A stretch of 64,000 nt of DNA from NCBI GenBank assembly GCA_913048385.1, contig CAJWVZ010000006.1:1-64000 (forward strand), written 5' to 3'. The stretch's first letter is position 1, and every line of letters begins with the position of its first letter. The notes under the pieces are model-generated. The model was not told the origin of the DNA. It did not search any database and worked only from the letters and a program-made list of their open reading frames with translations. This DNA comes from an uncultured Gammaproteobacteria bacterium. GTDB taxonomy: Bacteria; Pseudomonadota; Gammaproteobacteria; Pseudomonadales; Pseudohongiellaceae. A program made the position numbers and the translations under genes. Of the stretch, positions 43,652 through 52,836 are shown piece after piece.

Positions 43652-45196
43652 ATGCTAAATAACCTTGGTTTAATGCTGAGCAAACGAGCGCATTTGTCGC
43701 CCGATACGGAAGCTTTTGTTGATAGTAAAACGGGATATCGCCAGAGTTTCTTTCAGCTTGATTGTCGCTCAAACCAGATGGCGAACGCGTTTCTTACTGC
43801 CGGTATAGAAAAAGGGGAACGTGTTGGTTTGCTGTTGATGAACTCAATCGAGTTTATTGAATCCTATTATGCTTTAGCAAAAATTGGCGCTGTTATTGTG
43901 CCTTTAAATTGGCGGTTAGTTGCTGATGAATTAGAGTTCATCTTAAAGGATAGTGGTACAAAACGATTGATTTTTGATTCAGAGTTTCTTGAGGTAGTGA
44001 CCGAGCTTCAGAGACGAGGAGAAAAGACTGAAGTAAAGCAATGGCTTCATGTAGGTGCTCCTAATACTGAGCCGGCCTTTGCGGAGGGCTATGTTGATTT
44101 TCGTGATGCGCAATCTATAGAGCAGCCAACAATATCAGCCGCAGATAAAGATATGCTTTACATTATGTATACCTCGGGTACTACAGGCTTGCCAAAAGGA
44201 GTTGTTCATACTCACTATACTTCAATTTGGGGAATCCTTACGATCGCTGCAACAGCTCAGTACTTTCCACCAGAACGTTATCTCGCGTGTCTGCCAATGT
44301 TTCATGTCGGAGCACTCACACCGCTTGCGGTCAATATATACAACGGAACGACATCTGTGGTGATGCGAAGTTTTGATCCAGTCAGTGCGTGGGAGGTTAT
44401 AGAGCGTGAAAAGATTACCAGTGCCTTGTGCGTACCTGCGATGCTGAATTTCATGCTGCAAGTAGATAACTTTAATCGCTATGATCGGTCTTCTTTGCGC
44501 TGGGTTATGGTCGGTGCTGCGCCTGTGCCGATATCACTTGTTAAAAGATACAATGAGCTAGGAGTTGAACTGCTTCAGGTTTATGGTTTGACGGAGACTT
44601 GTGGGCCCGCGTGTTTGATGGATTCAAAAAATGCGATAGAGAAACCCGGATCCACTGGGCAGGCTTTCTTTCACACAGAAGTTAAGATCATTAATAAGGA
44701 TGGTGAAATTTGTGGGCCAGGCGAGGCGGGAGAAGTATTGGTGAGGGGTGAGCATAATATGGTTGAGTATTGGAACCGCCCAGACGCCACTCGCGAAACG
44801 CTTGTAGATGGTTGGTTGCATACTGGCGATATAGGCACAATTGACGAGAGCGGTTTTGTCTCGATTCAAGATAGAATCAAAGATATGATTATTTCGGGTG
44901 GAGAAAATGTCTATCCCGCGGAAATTGAAGATGTACTTAGTTCTCATCCTTATATTGTTGAGGCTGCCGTTATCGGTCAGAATAGCGCTCAGTGGGGCGA
45001 GTCGCCAGTAGCAATTGTCGTAAAAAACAACGAAGACCTTACCGAGGATATGATTCTTGAATACTGCACGGGCAAGCTTGCAAAATTTAAGCAGCCCGTC
45101 GGTGTCAGATTTATTGAACAAATACCACGTAATCCGAGTGGAAAAATTCTAAAAAGAGTTTTGAGGGAGAGTTTCCCTTCTGCGCTGCCGAAATAA
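43652..45196 (+). CDS. Acyl-CoA synthetase (AMP-forming)
   Basis: A 514-residue ANL-family ligase. Start at ATG 43652 (GGGAG 8 nt upstream), preceded in frame by a TTG. Motifs are IMYTSGTTGLPKGVVHTH (P-loop), ACLPMFHVGALTP, LLQVYGLTETCGP, GWLHTGDIGTI, SIQDRIKDMIISGGENVYP and the catalytic Lys in IPRNPSGKILKR. It resembles medium/long-chain or aromatic acyl-CoA ligases. It should activate the acid substrate as a CoA ester for the two preceding dehydrogenase subunits. Confidence 0.94.
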   Translation: MLNNLGLMLSKRAHLSPDTEAFVDSKTGYRQSFFQLDCRSNQMANAFLTAGIEKGERVGLLLMNSIEFIESYYALAKIGAVIVPLNWRLVADELEFILKDSGTKRLIFDSEFLEVVTELQRRGEKTEVKQWLHVGAPNTEPAFAEGYVDFRDAQSIEQPTISAADKDMLYIMYTSGTTGLPKGVVHTHYTSIWGILTIAATAQYFPPERYLACLPMFHVGALTPLAVNIYNGTTSVVMRSFDPVSAWEVIEREKITSALCVPAMLNFMLQVDNFNRYDRSSLRWVMVGAAPVPISLVKRYNELGVELLQVYGLTETCGPACLMDSKNAIEKPGSTGQAFFHTEVKIINKDGEICGPGEAGEVLVRGEHNMVEYWNRPDATRETLVDGWLHTGDIGTIDESGFVSIQDRIKDMIISGGENVYPAEIEDVLSSHPYIVEAAVIGQNSAQWGESPVAIVVKNNEDLTEDMILEYCTGKLAKFKQPVGVRFIEQIPRNPSGKILKRVLRESFPSALPK

Positions 45197-45214
45197 AGTA
45201 ATTCATGGAGCCTT

Positions 45215-46039
45215 ATGTTTACAGTTAAGCCAATCGCAGGCCCGATAGGTGCCGAGCTACACGGCGTAGATCTTAGACAGGACCTGTCCAACGAGATTTT
45301 GCAGGAAATTCGCTGTCTCTTAGTGGAGCACCAAGTTATTTTTTTTCGAAATCAGGACATTATGCCTGAGCAGCACAAGATTCTGGCCCAAGCTTTCGGT
45401 CCCCTGCAGACTCATCCGGCGTATGATACGGTCGATAATTTTCCCGAAATAACTATTTTAGAGAGCACGCCAGAGAAGCCTAGTAAAATAGAGGCCTGGC
45501 ACGCCGACATGACATTTCGAGCTCATCCTCCGTTGGGCGCAGTTTTAAGGTCAAAGATTTGTCCCCCGAGGGGCGGAGATACGCTTTGGTCTAGCATGAC
45601 TGCGGCGTTTGATGCGCTGTCACCGGATATGCAAAATTTTCTCTGCGGATTATCAGCCGAGCATGATTTTAGCCACGGTTTTAAAGAAAGTCTGGCTGAG
45701 CCAGGTGGGAGAGAGCGCCTAAGAGAAGCTGTCGCGGAGAATCCTCCTGTGCTTCATCCTGTTATTCGAGTTCATCCGGAGAGTGGTAAGAAGGTGATTT
45801 TCGTGAATTCATTGTTCACGACTCGTATCGTTGGTCTTCAAAAAAAGGAGAGTGACGCCTTACTCAATTTTCTCTTTGAGCACATTGTCACCCCTGAGTT
45901 CAGTTGTCGGTTTCAGTGGCAACCAAATGATATTGCAATTTGGGACAACAGAAGCACTCAGCATAAACCGATTAACGATTACTTTCCGGCACATCGAAGG
46001 ATGGAAAGAATAACCATTGATGGTGACTTGCCGTACTAA
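45215..46039 (+). CDS. TauD/TfdA family 2-oxoglutarate dioxygenase
   Basis: A 274-residue Fe(II)/2-oxoglutarate dioxygenase. The iron ligands are in WHADMTFRAHPP (H-x-D) and STQHKPINDY (distal His), with the 2OG Arg in RRMERITIDG. The N-terminal FTVKPIAGPIGAELHGVDL and EHQVIFFRNQDI are typical of the TauD group that hydroxylates taurine, 2,4-D or alkyl sulfates. It ends the acyl-CoA operon and starts 18 nt after the ligase. It may release an oxidised fragment (aldehyde) from a heteroatom-bearing substrate whose acid part is then activated. Confidence 0.93.
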   Translation: MFTVKPIAGPIGAELHGVDLRQDLSNEILQEIRCLLVEHQVIFFRNQDIMPEQHKILAQAFGPLQTHPAYDTVDNFPEITILESTPEKPSKIEAWHADMTFRAHPPLGAVLRSKICPPRGGDTLWSSMTAAFDALSPDMQNFLCGLSAEHDFSHGFKESLAEPGGRERLREAVAENPPVLHPVIRVHPESGKKVIFVNSLFTTRIVGLQKKESDALLNFLFEHIVTPEFSCRFQWQPNDIAIWDNRSTQHKPINDYFPAHRRMERITIDGDLPY

Positions 46040-46051
46040 AATTTTTTGAAT

Positions 46052-46753
46052 TTATCTTGCTATAAACTCTAGAATCCAGGCCGACACTAACGAATTGCTG
46101 GTTTCGATTTCCAATGAATTTATGGCGGCTGAATAAACCGGTTCTCCGAGTATCTCGCGGCGCATGTCCAGTAGGGCTCTAGCGTATTCTTTATTAAATT
46201 CAGGATGGCCCTGAAATGTAAGAATGTGGTTGCCCAATGAAGTCATGGCTATTGGGCAAGCTTCAGTACTCGCCAGTAACGTTGCTCCCTCAGCCATCTT
46301 TGAAACTTGATCTTTATGATTGGAGAGCAGATAAAATTCTTCTCCAGGTGTTTTATAAAAAGCGGCATTCTCATTGAGTTTTGTTTTGTGTGCTCCAACA
46401 CACCAACCATTATCTGCAGCCAGAGTTTTTCCTCCGAGGGCCTCAGCGACTAACTGATGACCAAAACAGATGCCGACTATTTTTTTCTGTATGGTACTTA
46501 GTTTTCTTACGAAATTCTTCAATTCGATAATCCAAGGAATCTCATCGTACACGCTGAGCTTGCTTCCAGTTATCAAATAAGCGTCGCACTCGTCGATAGT
46601 CTTTGGATATTGAAAGTCCACGACGTTATATGTCTGAAGCTTAAGGTCTGGCTTAACGGTTAGTAACAGTCGAGCAAACATGCTCGGATATTCACCATAT
46701 CGGAGAGAGAGCTCGGGCTTTAATTTATCGGTGTTCAGTACTCCTATTTTCAC
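46052..46753 (-). CDS. Class I glutamine amidotransferase-like hydrolase
   Basis: A 233-residue protein starting with GTG. The triad is visible: Cys in GICFGHQLVAEAL, His and Glu in FQGHPEFNKEY. The N-terminal YLITGSKLSVYDEIPWI and GWCVGAHKTKL segments match stand-alone class I amidotransferases related to the domain of GMP synthase and to PuuD-like hydrolases. No synthetase domain is fused, so it probably hydrolyses a gamma-glutamyl amide. It lies 15 nt after the aldehyde dehydrogenase gene on the same strand, which suggests a shared polyamine- or amine-breakdown role. Confidence 0.88.
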   Translation of the reverse strand: MKIGVLNTDKLKPELSLRYGEYPSMFARLLLTVKPDLKLQTYNVVDFQYPKTIDECDAYLITGSKLSVYDEIPWIIELKNFVRKLSTIQKKIVGICFGHQLVAEALGGKTLAADNGWCVGAHKTKLNENAAFYKTPGEEFYLLSNHKDQVSKMAEGATLLASTEACPIAMTSLGNHILTFQGHPEFNKEYARALLDMRREILGEPVYSAAINSLEIETSNSLVSAWILEFIAR

Positions 46754-46768
46754 AGTGTAACGGTCTCT

Positions 46769-48172
46769 TCAGATGATCTTTAGATTAAATGACTTGGGCT
46801 GGCTTAACTGTAAATAACCGAGTCGAGAGAGAGTAACCCCGTGACCAGTATTTTTAACGCCCGTCCAGGCTAGGGCTGGATCAAGGTAATCACAGTGATT
46901 CATGAATACGGTTCCAGTTTCTATTTGATTACCTAGGGCCTCGGCGGCTTTTTGGTCTTGAGTCCAGATAGAGGCAGTCAGACCCAAGTCGCTGTCGTTC
47001 ATTAACTTTATAGCCTCTTGGTCGTCATTCACTGACATTACTCCAACAACTGGTCCAAAGCTCTCGTCCTTCATTATGCTCATGTTGTGATCGACATCAA
47101 TCAGGACTTGAGGGGCTAAATAAGGAGAATCTCCTGTATCTTTAATATATTTAGAGGGATCTATGCATGTTGAAGCTCCTTTTGTTCTGGCTTCTTTTAT
47201 CTGGTTACGCACCCAGTCTGCAGCTGAATTTTTAACGACTGGGCCGAGGGTTGTATCTGTAAGCAAAGGGTCGTCAAGTCTCAACCGCTTAACCTTCTCT
47301 ACAAACGCGTCAACAAATCTTGAGTGTAAAGAGTTGTGGACATAAATTCGTTCAATGCCACAACAAGATTGACCCGAATTAAAAAATGCACCGTCCACCA
47401 GCTCTGCTACACAATTGTCAAAGTTAACATCGGGTCTTACGTACGCAGGATCTTTGCCACCAAGCTCTAACCCCGTGCCGATGAAAGTTCCTGAAGCTGC
47501 GATTTCAATCTTTTTGCCAGCAGAAACGGAGCCGGTGAAACATGTAAAGTTTGTCTTCGATTCATTGATTATTTTTGTTGTGCTGTCATGGCTCAAGAAT
47601 AAACATTGTAATACGCTATCAGGCAGGCCCGCTTCTTTAAACGCCAAGGCAAAATGCTCGCCGCACAACGGAGTTTGAGCGGAGGGTTTTAGGATGACGC
47701 TATTTCCAGCCATTAAAGCAGGAATTACCGAATTAACCGTTGTTAATAGCGGATAATTCCAGGGAGCTACGCAAAAAATAATTCCCAACGGATCACGGCG
47801 GATGAAGCGTGTGAACCCTGATTTTTCTGGAGGGGCCTCATCAGCGAGAGATTCTTCAGCGATCTCTATCATATGTCGAGCACGCTCTGCTAAGCCGTTT
47901 ATCTCTCCTCCGCTCTTCGAGATCGGTCGCCCCATTTGCCACGTGATTTCTTGCGCAATTTGGTCTTTATTCGACTCAAAATATCCGACCGCACGCTCGC
48001 ATATCGAAGCCCTTTCATTGATGCTAAACGACTGCCATTGTTTTTGCGCTGAACGTGATAAGGCAATAGACTGTTCTACTTCTCGATCAGTAGCGAGTCG
48101 GCGTTCAACGTAAATGGAGCCATCGACGGGTGATATTGTTTTAATAGAAGTATCGGTTGGGCTATGTTTCAT
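46769..48172 (-). CDS. NAD(P)-dependent aldehyde dehydrogenase
   Basis: A 467-residue aldehyde dehydrogenase. I use ATG 48172, where the family N-terminus (MKHSPTDTSIKTISPVDGSI) begins; a longer frame opens at 48241. Motifs are FCVAPWNYPLLTTVNSVIPA, FTCFTGSVSAGKKI, GLELGGKDPAYV (Glu base) and FNSGQSCCGIERIYVH (catalytic Cys). ESFGPVVGVM follows near the end. The type is close to succinate-semialdehyde/aminobutyraldehyde dehydrogenases. It is coupled to the amidotransferase downstream, and the start faces the alanine/sodium symporter with almost no space between. Confidence 0.93.
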   Translation of the reverse strand: MKHSPTDTSIKTISPVDGSIYVERRLATDREVEQSIALSRSAQKQWQSFSINERASICERAVGYFESNKDQIAQEITWQMGRPISKSGGEINGLAERARHMIEIAEESLADEAPPEKSGFTRFIRRDPLGIIFCVAPWNYPLLTTVNSVIPALMAGNSVILKPSAQTPLCGEHFALAFKEAGLPDSVLQCLFLSHDSTTKIINESKTNFTCFTGSVSAGKKIEIAASGTFIGTGLELGGKDPAYVRPDVNFDNCVAELVDGAFFNSGQSCCGIERIYVHNSLHSRFVDAFVEKVKRLRLDDPLLTDTTLGPVVKNSAADWVRNQIKEARTKGASTCIDPSKYIKDTGDSPYLAPQVLIDVDHNMSIMKDESFGPVVGVMSVNDDQEAIKLMNDSDLGLTASIWTQDQKAAEALGNQIETGTVFMNHCDYLDPALAWTGVKNTGHGVTLSRLGYLQLSQPKSFNLKII

Positions 48173-48225
48173 GGTGATTGACCGGAGTAAAAAATATTGA
48201 ACACCTAAAGTATATAGATTCTTTG

Positions 48226-49776
48226 ATGAGAGGACACCCACCGTTGAAATTAGTAAGTCAATTACTTGTAATTTTTTTAGTACTTTTAAATTTCTTCTCT
48301 TCGCGCGCGGCCGGCATCGATGAAAGTATAAATTCTATGATGGAACCAATCTCTAGCGCGGTCGCGGGATTCATATTTTTCGAGGCAAATATCCTTGGGG
48401 CGCAGTTGCCGCTGATTATCTTATGGCTGGTCGGTGCCGCCTTCTTTTTTACCGTTTACCTGGGATTCTTGAACTTAACTGGCTTTAGGCATGCCTTCCA
48501 CCTCTTGCGTGGGGATTATGATAACGATGATCATGAAGGTGATGTCAGCCACTTTCAGGCACTGGCAACAGCTGTCGCCGGCACTGTGGGCATTGGCAAT
48601 ATGGGCGGGATTGCTATCGTGATTACAGTCGGTGGCCCGGGCGCAGTTTTTTGGTTGATCATAGCCGGCTTTTTGGGTATGTCGACCAAATTTGCTGAAT
48701 GTGTCGCTGCTGTTAAGTATCGAAAAATTAACCCTGATGGGAGTATCTCTGGCGGACCCATGTATTATTTAGAGCAAGGTCTAAAAGAACGAAATCTTGG
48801 TCTTCTTGGAAAGGGCATGGCCCACTTTTATGCCGTGTCGATTGTTATTGGTTGCCTTGGTATTGGCAACATGTTTCAGTCGAATCAGGCATACCAGCAG
48901 TTTGTGATAGCAACCGGAGGTGAAACCAGTTTCTTTGTTGATAAAGCTTGGTTGTTTGGCAGTATCCTCGCCCTGATAGTAGCTGCTGTGATCATTGGGG
49001 GCATAAAGAGTATAGCGAGGGTCACCAGCAAATTAGTTCCATTTATGGCGATCGCTTATGTTGTTGGTGCCTTGGTGGTTATTCTAATAAATGTTGAGCA
49101 ACTGCCGAGGGCGGTCTATACAATTTTCTCTGAGGCATTTAATCCGCAGGCCGTCTCTGGGGGAGTAATCGGTGTCATTATTCTTGGTTTTCAAAGAGCC
49201 GCTTTTTCCAATGAGGCGGGCCTCGGATCGGCCGCTATAGCTCATTCGGCCGTAAAAACAAAAGAGCCAGTGACTGAGGGCTATGTCGGTCTATTAGAAC
49301 CCTTTATTGATACCGTTGTTATCTCAACGCTTACCGGATTGGTGATCCTCGTAACAATTTATGAACCGGGAATGGCGGGAGGCGGTATTCAGGGCATAGA
49401 GCTTACATCGCAGGCTTTCAAGAGTACGTTAGGCTGGTCGACGATACCCCTATCTTTCATCGCAATTTTATTCACTTTTTCCACAATGTTGTCGTGGTCT
49501 TACTATGGATTAAAAGGCTGGACCTATATAACCGGTGAAAGTAAAAAAATGGCTTTAATTTTTCAACTAATATTCTGTATGTTCGGCGTGCTTGGATGCA
49601 TGATTCAATTAGATGCAGTACTGGATTTTTCGGATGCGTTAATTTTTGTTATTGCTCTGCCAAACATTTTTGGACTTTATGTTTTAGCTCCTACGATTAA
49701 AAAGGAATTAAATGCCTACAAAGACCGGCTAGCAAACGGAGATTTGATAAATCTGAGGCAGCGAGAGGAGAGGTAG
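48226..49776 (+). CDS. Alanine or glycine:cation symporter (AGCS family)
   Basis: A 516-residue inner-membrane symporter. The N-terminus is uncertain: in-frame TTG 48178, ATG 48226 and TTG 48244 (the last with AGAGGA 9 nt before it). Signature segments are TAVAGTVGIGNMGGIAIVIT, FWLIIAGFLGMSTKFAECVA, GPMYYLEQGLKE and FQRAAFSNEAGLGSAAIAHS. Family members bring in alanine or glycine with sodium. A hydrophobic leader (LLVIFLVLLNFFSSRAAG) precedes the core and may be an added helix or signal. It is divergent from the aldehyde dehydrogenase. Confidence 0.92.
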   Translation: MRGHPPLKLVSQLLVIFLVLLNFFSSRAAGIDESINSMMEPISSAVAGFIFFEANILGAQLPLIILWLVGAAFFFTVYLGFLNLTGFRHAFHLLRGDYDNDDHEGDVSHFQALATAVAGTVGIGNMGGIAIVITVGGPGAVFWLIIAGFLGMSTKFAECVAAVKYRKINPDGSISGGPMYYLEQGLKERNLGLLGKGMAHFYAVSIVIGCLGIGNMFQSNQAYQQFVIATGGETSFFVDKAWLFGSILALIVAAVIIGGIKSIARVTSKLVPFMAIAYVVGALVVILINVEQLPRAVYTIFSEAFNPQAVSGGVIGVIILGFQRAAFSNEAGLGSAAIAHSAVKTKEPVTEGYVGLLEPFIDTVVISTLTGLVILVTIYEPGMAGGGIQGIELTSQAFKSTLGWSTIPLSFIAILFTFSTMLSWSYYGLKGWTYITGESKKMALIFQLIFCMFGVLGCMIQLDAVLDFSDALIFVIALPNIFGLYVLAPTIKKELNAYKDRLANGDLINLRQREER

Positions 49777-49884
49777 ATCGAGACTTTTTTAACGTTAAAT
49801 CGGCGTTGAGACAAAGTGTTACATTTTAGTTACGGCTAGACACGCGAGACTCATTTATAATCGGGTTCTCAGATTGGAGAGATC

Positions 49885-49983
49885 ATGCTGATCCCTAGTT
49901 TGAGCGTGTTTAAAAAACAAGTTTATGTTCTTATGTTTTTCGCGACCTATGTTGTATTAACGCAGTATGTTAATTGGTTGTAG
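49885..49983 (+). CDS. Small membrane protein upstream of the DUF6445-like gene
   Basis: A 32-codon frame from ATG 49885 to TAG 49983, with GGAGAG about 4 nt before the ATG. The product is MLIPSLSVFKKQVYVLMFFA followed by one hydrophobic stretch ending in YVNWL, likely a single transmembrane helix. Its stop lies 7 nt before the next ATG (49991), which itself lacks a good ribosome site, so translation of the downstream gene may depend on this short frame. Size keeps confidence moderate. Confidence 0.5.
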   Translation: MLIPSLSVFKKQVYVLMFFATYVVLTQYVNWL

Positions 49984-49990
49984 AGTATTC

Positions 49991-50593
49991 ATGCTAAACC
50001 GCTATTTTATAATCGATGATTTTTATCGAGACCCTGACAGGTTAGTCGAGACTGCATTAAAGTCTCCTAAAGAGAACTCTTCTCGTGGAAAGTACGCCGG
50101 CGTGATGACGCTGGACAGTTTTTTATCCAATGAACAACGACTTTTCTTTGAAAATCTGCTGGATGAAAAACCGATTAACTCGGCCACTCAACTCAATGGC
50201 AGAATTCGTTTTTCGACCCCAGGTGATTATTACAAGCAAAATATTCATTTTGATGGTGGGAAAACTCGCTGGTCTGGCGTAGTTTACTTATCGAAAAATC
50301 ACCCCGAAGTTGAGGGAACCAACTTTTGGGAGAATCGAAAAACGGGACTGGAAGAGATCCCGCGAACAGAGGAAGGTTCGATCAAACACGGGTTGAATAC
50401 CAAGGAAAAGATCAAAAATCTTCTTGAAATAGAGGGTGTTGATGACTCGTATTGGAAGAAAACATTTTCAGTCCCGTATAAATACAATCGACTTGTGTTG
50501 TTTCGCCCCTGGCTTTTTCATTCTCCGGGCCAGGCTTTCGGTGATTCTATTGATTCTTCGAGAATAGTACAGACTCTGTTTCTCGCCCCTTAG
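49991..50593 (+). CDS. DUF6445-like 2OG-Fe(II) oxygenase-fold protein
   Basis: A 200-residue cytoplasmic protein (start at ATG 49991; in-frame ATG 49967 also possible). The NIHFDGGKTRWSGVVYL segment holds the H-x-D pair, and LFRPWLFHSPGQAFG the distal His, with a following Arg (SSRIVQTLFLAP) for 2-oxoglutarate. The opening LNRYFIIDDFYRDPDRL is typical of this group, found near TonB receptors and tryptophan halogenases in marine bacteria. Substrate is unknown. The preceding 32-codon frame may be coupled to it. Confidence 0.8.
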   Translation: MLNRYFIIDDFYRDPDRLVETALKSPKENSSRGKYAGVMTLDSFLSNEQRLFFENLLDEKPINSATQLNGRIRFSTPGDYYKQNIHFDGGKTRWSGVVYLSKNHPEVEGTNFWENRKTGLEEIPRTEEGSIKHGLNTKEKIKNLLEIEGVDDSYWKKTFSVPYKYNRLVLFRPWLFHSPGQAFGDSIDSSRIVQTLFLAP

Positions 50594-50681
50594 TTTTGCT
50601 ACCTCTCTACAACGCGCCCGCGTTTTCCGGTGCTGGTGAAACAAATGTAGAGCCCGCAGATAAGTCATGTGTGTAGCTAAT

Positions 50682-51704
50682 TTAGCCTGAAAGTAGATCG
50701 TTTAATGCAAGATCAATAAATTGGTCGTCTTCGGGTGTGCTAAATCCCGGGCCGCCGGCTCCATGTCCGTGAATCGAATCGATAATTCTAAGTTCAGCGC
50801 GTGGCATCAGGGCGACTTCGTTCTCGCTGTCGGCGGGGACGAAGTACATGTCAGTTTTTCCAGGCATTACTATGGCTCGCGGAGTTATCGCTGATAAACT
50901 TTCGCTGAGGTTCCCATTAAATTTTTGGTTATCACTTATATCTGCGGACTGCCACGTGTTGAGCATTGTGATCAGGTCATTTGCATCATTCTTTGGTGTA
51001 AACATTCCGTGCCAGGCATCCAAAAACTCCTGAGTTGAATTAAATTGTTGGCCTAGCCACGCAAGGTGTAAATTTTTTCTGAAAAAGTCATCAGAGAAGG
51101 CCCATCCCGCATAAATTGTGGTGAACGCTTTTAATCCATTAACGGGCTGGCTCGTGTAGTCCCCATTGTTAAAATTTGGGTCGAGGGTCAATGCCGTTTT
51201 TAAGCTTTCGAGGAATAGCCAGTTGTGGGTTGAGGTTTTAGCGCTGCCGCAGATTGGGGCTATAGCCTTTACAAGGTCAGGAAACAGAGCCCCCCAATGA
51301 AAGGCTTGCTGCGCACTCATTGAAAACCCGACAACTAGCTGGACTTCGGTCACACTAAATTTTTCTGTGATTAATCTGTGTTGGGCTAAAACGTTATCGT
51401 ATGGTGTAACGGCAGGAAACGAGGCGCGGTCGTAAGGGGGAGGAGTATTGCTTGGAGAAGAAGAAAAGCCATTGCCAAACATGTCTGGAACTACAATGAA
51501 GTATTTCTCTGGGTTGAGAGCTCTATCGGAACCGATTGCTGATCGAACGTCCTCATGATTTCCTGAGTACCAAGTTGGATATATGATAACGTTCGATTTT
51601 TCTGCATTGAGGGTTCCGTGGGTCTCATAAGAAATAAAGGCTTGAGGCAATATTTCGCCAGATTGCAATTTCAGGTCGCCAAGGTCATAGGTGCTAATAG
51701 TCAT
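50682..51704 (-). CDS. MetX-like alpha/beta hydrolase
   Basis: A 340-residue cytoplasmic protein of the homoserine O-acetyltransferase-like group. Features are LKLQSGEILPQAFISYETHG, IIYPTWYSGNHEDV, the long PDMFGNGFSSSPSNTPPPYD loop, elbow VVGFSMSAQQAFHWG with nucleophile Ser, acid Asp in MPGKTDMYFV and His in IHGHGAGGP. MetX has G-G-S-M-G-G-M-Q at the elbow, so the change to F-S-M-S-A-Q-Q argues for a different acyl transfer or hydrolysis. Length is slightly shorter than MetX. Function remains open. Confidence 0.85.
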   Translation of the reverse strand: MTISTYDLGDLKLQSGEILPQAFISYETHGTLNAEKSNVIIYPTWYSGNHEDVRSAIGSDRALNPEKYFIVVPDMFGNGFSSSPSNTPPPYDRASFPAVTPYDNVLAQHRLITEKFSVTEVQLVVGFSMSAQQAFHWGALFPDLVKAIAPICGSAKTSTHNWLFLESLKTALTLDPNFNNGDYTSQPVNGLKAFTTIYAGWAFSDDFFRKNLHLAWLGQQFNSTQEFLDAWHGMFTPKNDANDLITMLNTWQSADISDNQKFNGNLSESLSAITPRAIVMPGKTDMYFVPADSENEVALMPRAELRIIDSIHGHGAGGPGFSTPEDDQFIDLALNDLLSG

Positions 51705-51842
51705 GGAAAATTCCTTTTCTCGTGGTGAAAGAAGTTCTGCAAACTCGTGTTAGATAACTAGTTATTGGAGCTATCAATCATGGCTGTTATTATCTAGGAA
51801 TCATGAAAACTCTCTCAAATACCTTAAATGGAGAATCTTAAA

Positions 51843-52109
51843 ATGGCAACGGTTTACTTAACATTTACTATTACCAAGACTTTCGAGGAGTGGAGGGCCG
51901 TCTTTGACGCAGATCAGGATAATTTAGCTTCATCTGGTATACAGACCTTGGCTGTTGGTTATCAACTTGACACACCTAATACCGTAAGAGTTGCTTTTTC
52001 TGCGGACTCGCAAAAAGTTGTTGAAGATTTTACTCAGCAGAACACGACTGATATTGAAAGTTCTGGGCATGTCTTGGAATCGACAATTTGGGAAACTTTT
52101 TCATCATAG
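51843..52109 (+). CDS. Small cytoplasmic protein with ferredoxin-like fold
   Basis: An 88-residue protein. ATG 51843 is preceded by GGAG at a good distance; an in-frame ATG at 51828 has none. The strand-helix-strand pattern (ATVYLTFTITKTFEEWRAVF, then TLAVGYQLDTPNTVRVAFSA and VVEDFTQQN) suggests a dimeric alpha-beta barrel such as DUF3764 or ABM-like proteins. No active-site residues stand out. It precedes an exported protein by 32 nt. Confidence 0.72.
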   Translation: MATVYLTFTITKTFEEWRAVFDADQDNLASSGIQTLAVGYQLDTPNTVRVAFSADSQKVVEDFTQQNTTDIESSGHVLESTIWETFSS

Positions 52110-52141
52110 GCACAAGTTATTTTATTTGTTGAGAGGATTTT

Positions 52142-52696
52142 ATGAGGATTATAACGCTAGTTTGTTTTTGCTTAACGTCGATTATTTCTTTTTCGTCAGC
52201 AGAAGAAAGTTTGTTAATTGATTATACCTATGAGGGTGGCCACGGCGTTGACTTTGGGAAAACGACACGTGGACCGATTAAAGTTGGAGAAATCAATGAC
52301 GCTCGAGACGTAGCATCCCCGGAAATCATTGTGCCAGGGGAGGATGGTTATATTTCTAATAAACCTCTCTCTGAAGTTATTCGAAGTGCTATTATTCAAG
52401 GGCTTGAGAATGGTGATGCGAAACTCGTGGAGGAGGGGCAAAATTTCACGTTAACGGGGGATATAATTTCTTCCGAGGCGCAAGTGATAAGTGGTGAGAA
52501 CGGTGATTCTATTCGGCTCACAATTAGGACGAACTTAGAGCTAAGGGATGCCAATAGAACAGTGTGGAGTACAGTGATTTTTGGGAGAGGGACTGCCTTG
52601 GTTTCTGAAGGCTTTGGGGGTGCGTTAGGTAGAGCCTTGGATAGAACCGTCAACGATTTTATAGGTGATACGTATTTTCAGATAGAAGTTCTTTAA
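52142..52696 (+). CDS. Exported hypothetical protein, YajG-like strands
   Basis: A 184-residue periplasmic protein with signal peptide MRIITLVCFCLTSIISFSSA. The middle has VGEINDARDVASPEIIVPGE and PLSEVIRSAIIQGLENGDA, followed by beta strands ending in a helix (GALGRALDRTVNDFIGD). This is the pattern of YajG-type lipoproteins, but without the lipobox Cys at the right place. GAGAGGA precedes the ATG. Function unknown. Confidence 0.72.
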   Translation: MRIITLVCFCLTSIISFSSAEESLLIDYTYEGGHGVDFGKTTRGPIKVGEINDARDVASPEIIVPGEDGYISNKPLSEVIRSAIIQGLENGDAKLVEEGQNFTLTGDIISSEAQVISGENGDSIRLTIRTNLELRDANRTVWSTVIFGRGTALVSEGFGGALGRALDRTVNDFIGDTYFQIEVL

Positions 52697-52836
52697 CGGA
52701 GTTTGTGCTTTTATCAAGGACAAAAACAGTTTTTGCCTTCGTCTAAAAGGTAATATTTATGAGCTTTGCGGCTTACAGAAAATGATTTAATTTTTTCACA
52801 GGTCGATGGGTATTTAATAAAAAGTTTAGGAATCGA

